Part shown: positions 8,199 to 16,827 of the stretch, piece after piece
How positions within the stretch are numbered: position 1 is the stretch's first letter
How the letters are laid out: the number at the start of each line of letters is the position of its first letter
From: Phycisphaera sp. TMED9
GTDB lineage: Bacteria; Planctomycetota; Phycisphaerae; Phycisphaerales; SM1A02
DNA length: 39,435 nt
Direction of reading: 5' to 3'
NCBI GenBank assembly: GCA_002167845.2
Contig: NHBO02000015.1
Span: 1-39,435, forward strand
The notes under the pieces: model-generated
The model's database searches: none
Told to the model about the DNA's origin: nothing
What the model saw: the letters and a program-made list of their open reading frames with translations, nothing else
Made by a program: the position numbers and the translations under genes

Positions 8199-8488
8199 AG
8201 GTTGATCACCCTGCCGGTGTCAGATGACCAGGCTGGCTCTTCCGCGGTGCCGGCGTTCTCTATTCGGTAGCAGCCGTCGGGCCGCGAACCGATCATCAGG
8301 TCGAGGTCGCCATCGGCGTCCATGTCATGAAGTTCCCCGCCGACTCGGATCGGTACCGGGGGAGCGAAACGCGGAAGCGCACCTCCCCCTGCAGGGCTGC
8401 GAAAAACGAAGCGATGGTGAAGGCCACCGTCATGATGGGGCTCCCTGGCCTCCACACCGCACGGTATCGCTGGCGCGAACCGGGGCAC
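8102..8488 (-). pseudogene. FG-GAP/VCBS repeat fragment, possibly a decayed gene
   Basis: This 128-codon frame reads GTG at 8488, just two bases after the stop of the kinase/lyase gene. Residues 41-87 (8228-8368) look like a complete FG-GAP unit: [20 protein letters not shown], then [20 protein letters not shown], then TAEEPAW. It has the D-x-D-x-D-G-D-x-D calcium loop and the E-N-x-G-T-x-x-x-P-x-W ending of VCBS proteins. There is no leader, only one unit is present, and the last 30 or so codons run across the end of the opposite-strand epimerase gene with unnatural composition. I read it as the remnant of a larger propeller protein. A short coupled gene cannot be excluded. Confidence 0.4.
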
Positions 8489-8490
8489 GT

Positions 8491-10824
8491 TCAGGCGATA
8501 TCGTCGAGGACGTCGTCGAGAAGCCGCATGGCCATGTCGACATCATCATGTTCGATCACCATCGGAGGCTTGATCTTGATGACGTTGTGCCGCGGCCCAT
8601 CGGTACTCAGGAGCACGCCGCGATCCCGCATCGCATTGACGATCAGGCTGGCTTCCTCCGGCGCAGGCTCCTGACTGGTGCGATCCCGGACGAGTTCGAT
8701 GCCGAGGAAGAGTCCACGACCCCGCACATCGCCGATCAGCTCGTGGCGGTCCATCAGTGATCGAAGCCCGGACTTGAAGTGGTCGCCGAGAATGCGGGCC
8801 CGTTCCTGGAGGCCTTCCTCCTCGATCACGTCGAGGACGGCTTTCCCGACCGCGCAACTCACCGGATTGCCGCCGAAGGTCGAGAAGAACTCCATGCCGT
8901 TGGCGAACGAGTCGGCGATCGCGCGAGTGGTCACCACCGCACCGATGGGATGACCGTTTCCGATCGGCTTCCCCATCACCACGATGTCGGGCACGACGGC
9001 GTCGCCACCATCCGCCCCGTCGAGTTCGAATCCCCAGAACGAGTCACCGACCCGTCCGAACCCGACCTGGACCTCATCCGCGACACAGAGCCCACCCGCA
9101 TTTCGAACGTGCTTGAACGCGGCCGCCAGGTATCCGTTCGGAAGTGGAATCTGCCCGCCGCAGGAGAGAATCGGCTCTGCGAAGAACGCGGCGATGGACC
9201 TCCCTGAAGCGCAAGCCTCACCGACGGTGGTCGCGAGTTCGAGTGCATAGGCCGCACCGACATCGTCACCGTCGCCGCGAATCAGTCCTCGGTACCGATC
9301 GGGTACTGGAGCGACGTGCACCCAATCCGGTCGGCCACCACCACCCGGCCCGTCGAACTTGTACGGGCTCATCTGGACGCAATTGCCCGCATGGCCGTGA
9401 TACGCGCCGTCGATCACCAGGGCATCCTTCGCTCCCGTCGCAGCCCTGGCAATGCGCAACGCGAGTTCATTGGCCTCCGATCCGGAGTTCACGAGAAAGA
9501 CCGTGTCCAGTGGATCGGGGAGGCGAGCCGCCAGCATCTCCGCGTACTCGACGAAGCCTTCATGGAGATATCGCGTGTTGGTGTTGAGCGTCGCCGCCTG
9601 ATTCGAGATCGCTTCAACCACCCGAGGGTGGCAGTGCCCGACATGGCAGACGTTGTTCACCAGATCGAGATATGAACGGCCATCTGCGGCGATCAGATAC
9701 TGCCCGCAGCCTTCGACCATGTGCAAGGGCTCGTCGTAGCTCACGGAAAGATTGGCCCCGGTGACCGCACGGCGTCTCTGAAGGAGCAACTCATCCGTCG
9801 ACCGATCCCGGCGGTTCGTCGTTCCGAGCTGGCCACACAACAAGGACCTGCCGGAACCGGGCGTGATCGCCGCCAGCGCCTCGATCGTGCGCCAGGTCGT
9901 CTCTTCATGCGAGTACCAGGTGGCATGCTCGGGTGATTCCGCTCGGCGGGCGGCGCCGATGAGCGCGCTGGTCGCCAGACGGGACCGAAGCAAAGGGAAG
10001 AGCGCTTGCTGCTCTTCCTCGAGCAAGGGCCGGAAGTCGTGATACCCGGAGACGATCGACGCCGCGAGTTCGAGATTCGGCGGAGTCCCATGCTGGGCCG
10101 CGTAGGCGAGGGTGATTCCGAGATCTTGAACGAATGCACCCCGCAACGTGTCGCCGAAATCGATCAGGCCCGCGACTCGGTCACCCTCCACCAGGATGTT
10201 CTCGTCGTTCGCGTCGCCATGAAGCATGCCGCGGGGACACTTCGCGATCAGCGGTTCCACGAGCGATGCCTGCTCCTGCATGACCATCTCGAGAATCGTT
10301 CGTCTCGACTTCGACTCGACGTGACCGATCGACTGACGATGCCTGCTGCAGGTCGCGATGTCCCACGAGTGAGACCGACTCGCGCCGGTGTGATCGAAAT
10401 CGGCGAGCGCGGCATGAACCTCGGCGAGCATCCGGCCGATCGACCGCCCGAGAGTCGGCGTGGCGACGGCCTCTCTCCATGCGGATCCCGGCAGGAAACG
10501 TTGCATGCGGGCGGAGGCATCCACGCCGTCCATGACGAATCGCACGATTCGCACGCCCTCTCGATCGGGAATGACCGAGGGCACCGCGATTCCGGCGGTT
10601 TCGAGCGTGTCGAGGACCGCCTCCTCGAGCTCGACGTCGGCGGACTCATCCGTGGTGATCTTGAGCACCGACTTTCGTCCGTCTTCGAACTGCACCAGAA
10701 GATTGAGGTTCTCCCCCGGAAGACGCGAGATCTCACCACCGGACTGCCAATGCCCGGCCAGGAGCTCCTCTATCGCGGTCCTATCGGCGATGGATGCATC
10801 ATTCGAATTCGGTTCGGCGTCCAT
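8491..10824 (-). CDS. Fused APH-type kinase and class III PLP phospho-lyase (HYKK + PHYKPL-like)
   Basis: A 777-residue two-domain protein. Residues 15-330 are an aminoglycoside-phosphotransferase-fold kinase, with K55 in SVLKIT, the catalytic loop [10 protein letters not shown] (201-210) and the metal motif DFGD (222-225). Residues 345-777 are a class III aminotransferase fold, with SGSEANE (447-453), DEVQ (583-586) and the PLP lysine K619 in [12 protein letters not shown]. The M-G-K-P-x-G-N-G-H-P motif is that of the AGXT2L phospho-lyases. In animals the separate proteins AGPHD1 (hydroxylysine kinase) and AGXT2L2 (5-phosphohydroxylysine phospho-lyase) act in sequence, so this fusion plausibly does both steps; ethanolamine phosphate is an alternative substrate. 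The ATG has GGAG upstream. It is downstream of aroC in a minus-strand run with a 33-base gap. Confidence 0.88.
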   Translation of the reverse strand: MDAEPNSNDASIADRTAIEELLAGHWQSGGEISRLPGENLNLLVQFEDGRKSVLKITTDESADVELEEAVLDTLETAGIAVPSVIPDREGVRIVRFVMDGVDASARMQRFLPGSAWREAVATPTLGRSIGRMLAEVHAALADFDHTGASRSHSWDIATCSRHRQSIGHVESKSRRTILEMVMQEQASLVEPLIAKCPRGMLHGDANDENILVEGDRVAGLIDFGDTLRGAFVQDLGITLAYAAQHGTPPNLELAASIVSGYHDFRPLLEEEQQALFPLLRSRLATSALIGAARRAESPEHATWYSHEETTWRTIEALAAITPGSGRSLLCGQLGTTNRRDRSTDELLLQRRRAVTGANLSVSYDEPLHMVEGCGQYLIAADGRSYLDLVNNVCHVGHCHPRVVEAISNQAATLNTNTRYLHEGFVEYAEMLAARLPDPLDTVFLVNSGSEANELALRIARAATGAKDALVIDGAYHGHAGNCVQMSPYKFDGPGGGGRPDWVHVAPVPDRYRGLIRGDGDDVGAAYALELATTVGEACASGRSIAAFFAEPILSCGGQIPLPNGYLAAAFKHVRNAGGLCVADEVQVGFGRVGDSFWGFELDGADGGDAVVPDIVVMGKPIGNGHPIGAVVTTRAIADSFANGMEFFSTFGGNPVSCAVGKAVLDVIEEEGLQERARILGDHFKSGLRSLMDRHELIGDVRGRGLFLGIELVRDRTSQEPAPEEASLIVNAMRDRGVLLSTDGPRHNVIKIKPPMVIEHDDVDMAMRLLDDVLDDIA

Positions 10825-10857
10825 GTCGAAGGACTCCAGGAGAAGGCCTCATGGACC

Positions 10858-12042
10858 TCATTCGGACTTCGGCAGGGCTCGCGCGAGTTCGAGGTACGAC
10901 GCGAACTGCGACCTGACTTCCGCCATCGAGTCGCCACCGAATTTCTCCCGGGCGGCGCGGGCGATCTCCAGCGCGACGACGTTCTCCGCAACCACGCTCG
11001 CGGCCGCGATCGCACTGATGTCACTTCGTTCGTACTGGCTCTCTTCCGGCGACCGACTGACGAGATTCACACTCGGCAGCCCACGAAGCAGGGTCGAGAT
11101 CGGCTTCATCGTTCCTCGGACCACGACCGGCATTCCGTTGGTCATGCCACCTTCGAGGCCGCCGGCGTTGTTGCTCGGTCGCGTGAAACCGAGGTGTGCG
11201 CTCTCCGCCTTCGCGGCGTCGAAGTGAATCGGATCGTGGACCTGGGATCCGTTCCGATTCGCACACTCGGTTCCCAGTCCGATCTCGACCGCCTTGAACG
11301 CCTGGATCCCCATGATCGCGCCGGCGATTCGAGCATCGAGACGCTCGTCCCATTGAACACAGGAACCGAGTCCCGGCGGACATCCGAAAGCATGAACCTC
11401 GACGAAGCCACCGACGGTGTCCTTGTCGATCTTCGCCTGTCGGATCGACGCGATCATTCGCTCGCTTGCGTCGTGGTCGGGCATGTACACGGCACTCGCA
11501 TCGCGTGCGTCGCGGAGCGACTTCCAATTCGATTCCGTGACTTCGATCGAAGACATCGCTTCGGGATCGGGGCCACCGCCCCGGACGAAGCCGAAGATCT
11601 CGATTCCGAGTTCTCGGAGGAAGCATCGCGCCAGCGCACCCATCGCGGTGCGACCTGCCGTCTCCCGTGCACTCGCGCGTTCCAGGGTCTCACGACAATC
11701 CGGGGTCAGCCATTTGATGCTGCCCGCCAGGTCGGCGTGCCCCGGGCGTGGCCGTTCCACCGGAGGAGTTCGCTCCAGATCGTCGAGCCGGCTGTCCTTG
11801 TTCGGGACCAGAATGGCGACGGGCGCACCCGTGGTCCGGCCGAGCCTGACCCCGCCGAGAAACTCGGCGTGGTCGCTTTCGATCCGCATTCGACCACCTC
11901 GGCCGTATCCACCCTGCCTTCTGACGAGTTCGGAGTCGATCAACTCGGCGTCGACCTCCACGCCTCGAGGAAGCCCCTCGAGAAGCGAGACGACACCCGG
12001 CCCATGGGACTCACCGGCGGTTCGATAAGAGAGCAATGCCAT
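10858..12042 (-). CDS. aroC: Chorismate synthase
   Basis: A 394-residue protein that makes chorismate from EPSP using reduced FMN, the last step of the shikimate pathway. Family signatures are complete: LLSYRTAGESHGPGVVSLLE at the N-terminus, RRQGGYGRGGRMRIESDHAE, TTGAPVAILVPNKD, RPRPGHADLAGSIKW, RASARETAGRTAMGALAR, and near the end GGLEGGMTNGMPVVVRGTMK and then SDISAIAAASVVAEN. The frame has an ATG six codons earlier (12060), but chorismate synthases begin close to the T-A-G-E-S-H-G motif, so 12042 is preferred. It lies 48 bases after the lipoprotein gene and 33 bases before the kinase/lyase fusion. The other shikimate enzyme here (AroD-AroE) is about 2.4 kb away on the same strand. Confidence 0.97.
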   Translation of the reverse strand: MALLSYRTAGESHGPGVVSLLEGLPRGVEVDAELIDSELVRRQGGYGRGGRMRIESDHAEFLGGVRLGRTTGAPVAILVPNKDSRLDDLERTPPVERPRPGHADLAGSIKWLTPDCRETLERASARETAGRTAMGALARCFLRELGIEIFGFVRGGGPDPEAMSSIEVTESNWKSLRDARDASAVYMPDHDASERMIASIRQAKIDKDTVGGFVEVHAFGCPPGLGSCVQWDERLDARIAGAIMGIQAFKAVEIGLGTECANRNGSQVHDPIHFDAAKAESAHLGFTRPSNNAGGLEGGMTNGMPVVVRGTMKPISTLLRGLPSVNLVSRSPEESQYERSDISAIAAASVVAENVVALEIARAAREKFGGDSMAEVRSQFASYLELARALPKSE

Positions 12043-12090
12043 TCCCGGATGGTACGTCATGCCGACGGTTCCAACCCGGAACGGAGACGA

Positions 12091-12561
12091 TCAGTCGCTT
12101 TCCCGGAGCCGTTTGGCCAGATCTTCCGCCTGCTCCTCCGTCATCTTCTCGCCGGCGATGATGAACTTCCTTGAGAGGGGGCCCTGCAGAATCGGTGTGG
12201 TGGCGATCCGGCCGTCCACGAAGACCGCGATCGGCCTCGAGAGCCAGCCGGTCGTGAATGCCTCCATCGCGTTGGTCGCGGCATCATTCAGATCGATCAG
12301 GACGGCATTGCGGCCAAGATCGTCCAAGACCGGCTCGGCGATCAGCACTCCAGAGGCGTCCACCACGATGTCCGGAGAGATCCAGACCCGGGTTCCGCCG
12401 ATCACCGAGTCGGATCTGGTCCATCCATCCATGGGATCGATGGAGGCGGCGCGAATCTCGAAGATCGATGCGTCCGCATCGGGAACGCTGGTGCATCCCA
12501 TGGGCAGGGCCGCCGCGAATCCCAGTACGAGACAGGCGAGGGTGTTCAAACAGTGCGACAT
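12091..12561 (-). CDS. Small lipoprotein with a SecD P1-head-like domain
   Basis: A 156-residue protein. The leader ends in ALPMGCTS, an imperfect lipobox, so it is probably a lipoprotein with Cys near residue 23. The C-terminal 75 residues resemble the head of the SecD P1 domain: AVLIDLNDAATNAMEAFTTG, then RPIAVFVDGRIATTPILQGP, then FIIAGEKMTEEQAEDLAKRL, matching the SecD pattern G-R-x-L-A-I-x-L-D-G-x-x-x-x-A-P followed by I-x-G-x-[FM]-T-x-x-E-A-x-x-L-A. No SecD membrane region is present, so it cannot be a translocase. The start at 12561 has GGAG nine bases upstream; an in-frame TTG at 12576 is less likely. It heads the run leading into aroC. Its function is unknown. Confidence 0.7.
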   Translation of the reverse strand: MSHCLNTLACLVLGFAAALPMGCTSVPDADASIFEIRAASIDPMDGWTRSDSVIGGTRVWISPDIVVDASGVLIAEPVLDDLGRNAVLIDLNDAATNAMEAFTTGWLSRPIAVFVDGRIATTPILQGPLSRKFIIAGEKMTEEQAEDLAKRLRESD

Positions 12562-12716
12562 CGTTGGTGACTCCAAGGGATTCTGCCAGCGGGATCCAGC
12601 CCACTCCTTCCCTACGATATCAACCGCAATCGATTCGTTCCGCCGTTCTTCGACGAAGCGCTCGAATGCTCCGTACGCTGCGGGTCACGATTTCCCTCTT
12701 TCGCACTGGATGGCTC

Positions 12717-13538
12717 ATGGACGACGGCACGAAGAATCGAAGACGCACCGCCTTGGTGACGGGAGCGAGCGCTGGAATCGGCGAGGCGTTCGCCTCCCAT
12801 CTCGCCGCCCGCGGGTTCGATCTGGTGCTCACGTCGAGACGGCTGGATGTCCTTCAGAGCCTCGCGGAACGATTGCAGGCCGAACATCAGGTCGATTGCC
12901 GCGTGATTCCCGCCGACCTCGCCGACCCAGACTCGCCACGCCGCATCTTCTACGAACTCGCTCGAGACGAGATCGAGATCGACGTGCTGGTGAACAATGC
13001 CGGGCTCGGCCTGCAAAAGACGTTGTTGACCCACGATTGGCGAGAGATCGCCGCCTTCATGGAGATCATGGCCGTCGCCTGGCTTCATCTTTCGAAGCTC
13101 GCACTCCCCGGCATGTTGGATCGGGGTTACGGACGAATCGCAAACGTCGCGTCACTGGCGGCCTTCGCGCCCGAGCCTCCGGGCGGCCTGTACTCGGGCA
13201 TCAAGGCCCAGATGGTCACCACGAGCCGTGGACTCCGAAGGGAGTGCCTCGGAACGGGCGTCCATGTCACCGCCGTCTGCCCTGGCTACACGCACACCGA
13301 ATTCCACAGCCGCCTGGGAATCCCGGACCTGCCGAAGAAGATGCCGCAGTGGATGTGGCAGAATGCCGACGCCGTGGTCACGGAAGCCTGGCGGGCGTGT
13401 GAAAAGAACCGACCCGTGGTCGTGACCGGGAAAGTGAACAAGATGTTCCGATTGCTGCTGGCCTTGATGCCCGACGGCCTGGCGGAAAAGAGCATGCCGA
13501 AATCGATTTCCAAGATTCGGAATCGTGGTCGGGAATGA
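12717..13538 (+). CDS. Short-chain dehydrogenase/reductase (classical SDR)
   Basis: A 273-residue NAD(P)-dependent oxidoreductase. The motifs are TALVTGASAGIGEAFASHLA with TGxxxGIG at 15-22, VLVNNAGLG at 90-98, and the catalytic set S146 in IANVASLAAF and Y159-x-x-x-K163 in GLYSGIKAQM. VCPGYTHTEFH follows, the P-G-x-x-x-T segment after the active site. The Arg pair after the second strand (LTSRR, 39-42) suggests NADPH. ATG 12717 starts a natural hydrophilic lead-in. The open frame continues far upstream and an ATG at 12666 is possible, but that stretch looks non-coding and no ribosome site distinguishes them. It is divergent from the lipoprotein gene. The substrate is unknown. Confidence 0.87.
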   Translation: MDDGTKNRRRTALVTGASAGIGEAFASHLAARGFDLVLTSRRLDVLQSLAERLQAEHQVDCRVIPADLADPDSPRRIFYELARDEIEIDVLVNNAGLGLQKTLLTHDWREIAAFMEIMAVAWLHLSKLALPGMLDRGYGRIANVASLAAFAPEPPGGLYSGIKAQMVTTSRGLRRECLGTGVHVTAVCPGYTHTEFHSRLGIPDLPKKMPQWMWQNADAVVTEAWRACEKNRPVVVTGKVNKMFRLLLALMPDGLAEKSMPKSISKIRNRGRE

Positions 13539-13559
13539 TGCTCGACCGGCGAGCGGGCG

Positions 13560-14285
13560 TCAGCCGATCCAACGAGGCCAGAAGATCTGAAACCGTGGAT
13601 CGCGGCGTGAATCGAATCGCAATCGAATCACGCGGTCCATTCCCACGATCCGAACTTCGATTCGATCCGATGAATTCGGCTCATGAAAGACCATCGTGAC
13701 CGTGCTCTGCCGTGATCGCTCTCGCCCTGATTCGGTCCGAATGCTCCCCGGTCCCACTTCGATGGCCTCATTGCGGCGAGTCGCGGAGGGAGTCGGCGGT
13801 GATCTTCTACCCAGCACATGCCGCGAGAAGAATCGCGACCAGCGATTTCCCGGAAGGACCGTCGGATCCTCACCCCAGTTCGTCTTGATCACCGCGGGAA
13901 GCAGATGCGACGCCGATCCCGTGGCTTCCGAGTCGGGAATCAATCGCTCCAAACGTCGATCGACGATCATCCTGATTTCGCAGCGACGACCAAGCTCGAC
14001 CGCATGGCGCTCCAATTCTTCGCGAATCACACCTTCCGCCATCGGACGTCGATCGCCTCGCGGGAAGGGAAACACCGTCAGCGTCTGACGAATCCTCATC
14101 CATTCATCGAAGCCTGGCGCCGCCGGGTCAAGGATCACGGACTTCTCGAGCAAGCGATCCACGTCCACGAGCAACCGATCAGGGTCCATCCGCCAGGCCA
14201 CCGGTGGCATCGCAGCGACGGCACCACGTTCAGCGACGGCGGCTTCGGTGCTCCCCGATCGGGATGTCGAGTCTGCTGATGTCAT
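13560..14285 (-). CDS. Hypothetical protein, 241 aa
   Basis: I do not recognise this protein. It is Arg-rich and hydrophilic, with no leader and no membrane segment. A helical region (DPDRLLVDVDRLLEKSVILD) is followed by WMRIRQTLTVFPFPRGDRRP and by EGVIREELERHAVELGRRCE. The C-terminal third contains beta-like alternation (STVTMVFHEP, IEVRIVGMDRVIRLRF). Start 14285 was chosen over the frame's first ATG (14348), whose extra 21 residues look unnatural; neither start has a convincing ribosome site. It is downstream of aroD-aroE on the same strand by 144 bases and ends 21 bases from the convergent SDR. Its frame is the longest and most protein-like of the overlapping frames here, though it could still be spurious. 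Confidence 0.55.
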   Translation of the reverse strand: MTSADSTSRSGSTEAAVAERGAVAAMPPVAWRMDPDRLLVDVDRLLEKSVILDPAAPGFDEWMRIRQTLTVFPFPRGDRRPMAEGVIREELERHAVELGRRCEIRMIVDRRLERLIPDSEATGSASHLLPAVIKTNWGEDPTVLPGNRWSRFFSRHVLGRRSPPTPSATRRNEAIEVGPGSIRTESGRERSRQSTVTMVFHEPNSSDRIEVRIVGMDRVIRLRFDSRRDPRFQIFWPRWIG

Positions 14286-14429
14286 TCGACGTCTCACGCT
14301 GACGTGGGAATCTCTCGGCCCAAGCCTACCAACGACCGGAAAGGTCATCGAACCAGAAACCGCCGCATGCTCGCGGAGCCATCGAAAAACCGGTTTTTGA
14401 CGTGATGCGGACTCGGCAAGGAACCGGCG

Positions 14430-16025
14430 TCAGGAAGAAATGGCCGATGTGAAGAGACCGTCGGGTGCCGACCGTCCGGTCCAGATCTTGAATTGCGATT
14501 CCGCTTGCGCCACGAACATCGCCGACCCATCGATGATTCGAGCGCCGTCCGCCTCGGCCTTCCGGAGAAGCGGAGTCATGCGAGGGGCATACACCGTGTC
14601 CATCACCGTGACCGAATCACCAAGGCGAATGGACTCCGGAAGAATCGACTGCTCCGCCGCATCACCGCCGGCCATCCCCACCGACGTGCAATTGATGATG
14701 GCGTCAAATGACGGCACTTCCGCGGTTTCAATGTCGCCGCCGACCGTCACGTCGCCGTGATCCTTGAACGCATCTCGAAGCGCGTCGGCTCTGGCTTGCG
14801 TGCGATTGAAGATCACGACTCCGGCCCCGACATCCAGAAGACCGCACGTCACCGCCCGCGCCACGCCCCCGGCGCCGAAGACCGCGACCCGGGTACCACG
14901 CAATTGCTCCGTCGAACCGCCCATTCCCTTCGCAAGAACTCGTACCGCTGCATCGGCGTCGGTGTTGGCACAGGCGAGTGAACCATCCTCGAGCACTGCC
15001 AACGTATTGGCGGCGCCGATCCGGCGGGCCGATTCCTCCACGACCCCTCCCGCTTCCTGAACGAAGCGAAGAAGATGCTCCTTGTGGGGAAGCGTCACAC
15101 TGCACCCGCTGAAGTCGAGGTCTGGATGCTCGATCAGCTGAATCATGCTGGCCTTGAACGACTCCCACCCGGGAGAGACGGGGAGCGGAACATAGACCGC
15201 GTCGATGTCCAACGCATCGAACCCCTGATTGTGCACCAGAGGGCCGAGGGAATGCGCGACCGGATGACCGACCACGCCGTAGACCCGGGTCGATGATCCG
15301 ATCCGGTCGAAGCGATAGCGTTCGCGAAGCTGACGGACCGTGAGTTGACCGGGCGCCGTCGCGCCTCCGGTCTCCGACGCGGCGAAGGTCAGGAAGCCAC
15401 CGAACTTCGGGGCCAGAATCCGGCTCAGCTCGCCGAATTCGCCCATGCAAAGCGCAATCATCGGCTTCTGACGCTCCTTGAGCAGATCGAACATCTCCAG
15501 GTTGTCTCGAACGCTCCTCGCGGTGAAGACGATTTTTCCGACCGCACAGGCGTCACTTTCGATCATGTCCGCGACACGGGAGAGCAGATTCGCGGGCCGT
15601 CCGCCGAAGTCGTGACTGGACAGCACCAATCTGGCCGAAATGTCCCGCACTTGAGATTCGTGGTCGATCGCGAGGCGGACCTTCTGACGAAGATTGGCGC
15701 TCCGCTGCCAGGCCGCGAGTTCGAGATCGAAGTACGCCGGCGGATGCTCCGACGTCCCCATCGCCTCGAGCATCGAGATGCGGGTCTGTTCATCCCCATC
15801 CCAGGTTCCGCCTTCATCTTCCGCCCTGATGGTGGCGATACACGGCGCCGGGCTCTTTTCGAGCAGCTCCAGCATCGCCGGAAGCCCCTCCGGGTGCTCC
15901 GCGAGCGCATCGAGCCTCCACTCGATCATCCGGGCCCCCTGATCGACCGAATCCGCGGCGCGATCGATCGCGTGGGGGACGTCCAACGGGGCGTCGACGA
16001 AGATGGAGACACAGATGAACGTCAT
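14430..16025 (-). CDS. aroDE: Fused 3-dehydroquinate dehydratase (type I) and shikimate dehydrogenase
   Basis: A 531-residue bifunctional enzyme for two consecutive shikimate steps. Residues 1-235 are a type I dehydroquinase: EWRLDAL (35-41), the catalytic H138 in LVLSSHDFGG, the Schiff-base lysine K164 in AVGKIVFTAR, and PKFGGFLTFAA. Residues 240-531 are shikimate dehydrogenase: GVVGHPVAHSLGPLVHNQGF (250-269), K315 in SVTLPHKEH, NTDADA (354-359) and the NADP loop FGAGGVARAV. In the substrate motif the second serine of the usual S-x-S-P-x-x-H-N is Gly261. The order and fusion are like the plant DHQ-SDH enzyme and some other bacteria. It is divergent from the split-barrel gene at 16128; the 102-base gap must hold the promoters. 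Confidence 0.94.
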   Translation of the reverse strand: MTFICVSIFVDAPLDVPHAIDRAADSVDQGARMIEWRLDALAEHPEGLPAMLELLEKSPAPCIATIRAEDEGGTWDGDEQTRISMLEAMGTSEHPPAYFDLELAAWQRSANLRQKVRLAIDHESQVRDISARLVLSSHDFGGRPANLLSRVADMIESDACAVGKIVFTARSVRDNLEMFDLLKERQKPMIALCMGEFGELSRILAPKFGGFLTFAASETGGATAPGQLTVRQLRERYRFDRIGSSTRVYGVVGHPVAHSLGPLVHNQGFDALDIDAVYVPLPVSPGWESFKASMIQLIEHPDLDFSGCSVTLPHKEHLLRFVQEAGGVVEESARRIGAANTLAVLEDGSLACANTDADAAVRVLAKGMGGSTEQLRGTRVAVFGAGGVARAVTCGLLDVGAGVVIFNRTQARADALRDAFKDHGDVTVGGDIETAEVPSFDAIINCTSVGMAGGDAAEQSILPESIRLGDSVTVMDTVYAPRMTPLLRKAEADGARIIDGSAMFVAQAESQFKIWTGRSAPDGLFTSAISS

Positions 16026-16127
16026 GGCGACAGTGTAGGTCGAGACGGCGGACGCTTGTTCCCCCGATCATCTTTTCGCACGATGGACTGGAGCGCGGAT
16101 TCCGGAGATTCCCGGGCGAGGGAAAGC

Positions 16128-16787
16128 GTGGCCAAGGTACACTTCCACACCGTGATTGATCTTCCTCCCGACATTCGAGCGGCCGTGGCATTCCTCAGAG
16201 GCAACCTCTCGGGACTGATTCGATTCGACACCGAGTACATGCCGATCCGCATCGTCATGGCACCTGATGGGCAGATCGTCGCTTCGGTGATGGAGTCGAT
16301 GCTCAGATCAACCGACTGCGCCCTGTACCTCCCCGAGGAGCCCGAGGACCAGGAACAGGATGTCCTACAACTCATGGTCTCACTCGAGCGATTCGAGGAA
16401 GACGGGGAACATGGCCATCTCGCAGATCGATGGCGGATCTATCACGGCGACCCGCCGGATGTCCGCTGGGCGTTGATGGCGATCGACTTCTGCAAGTTCG
16501 GGCAACTCGCGATCGATGGCGAGGCGATGATGGTTCCAAACTCGCTCTCCGAAGACGAAGCAGCGGTCTGCCGCCTCATGAACCAGGATCGGACCGCCGA
16601 TCTCCGCACCCTCGCCCTCCGGTATCAGGAGATCGAGATCGAAGAGCCCCGGATGGTCGGCGTTGACCCGCTCGGCTTCGATATCCGAGGCCGCTTCGAA
16701 GTCGTCCGCGTCGCCAGTGATCGAAATCTGACGTCCGGCGAAGATGCGATCGCCCTCATCGATGAGCTGCTGGCCTCGTCCGGCTGA
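16128..16787 (+). CDS. FMN-binding split-barrel-like protein with DUF2470-like C-terminus
   Basis: A 219-residue protein if the GTG at 16128 is used. That start is preceded by GAGGGAAAG at good spacing; an in-frame ATG at 16083 lacks such a site and would add a low-complexity lead-in. The N-terminal two-thirds (LIRFDTEYMPIRIVMAPDGQ, then VASVMESMLRSTDCALYLPE, then LADRWRIYHGD) looks like the beta barrel of pyridoxamine-oxidase-like proteins. The C-terminal part has MNQDRTADLRTLALRYQ, VGVDPLGFDIRGR and VRVASDRNLTSGEDAIALID, which resembles DUF2470, a domain found in HugZ-type haem-utilisation proteins. No haem or flavin ligand can be named with confidence. A TTG-started dehydrogenase follows 40 bases later. 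Confidence 0.65.
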   Translation: MAKVHFHTVIDLPPDIRAAVAFLRGNLSGLIRFDTEYMPIRIVMAPDGQIVASVMESMLRSTDCALYLPEEPEDQEQDVLQLMVSLERFEEDGEHGHLADRWRIYHGDPPDVRWALMAIDFCKFGQLAIDGEAMMVPNSLSEDEAAVCRLMNQDRTADLRTLALRYQEIEIEEPRMVGVDPLGFDIRGRFEVVRVASDRNLTSGEDAIALIDELLASSG

Positions 16788-16827
16788 TCTCCAAGACCCG
16801 GCATCCACGACCTGAGGGAGCCACGCC

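Noticed and set aside
10006-12174. Plus-strand open frame of 722 codons.
   Set aside because: Antisense to aroC and the kinase/lyase gene, both of which have full catalytic motifs.
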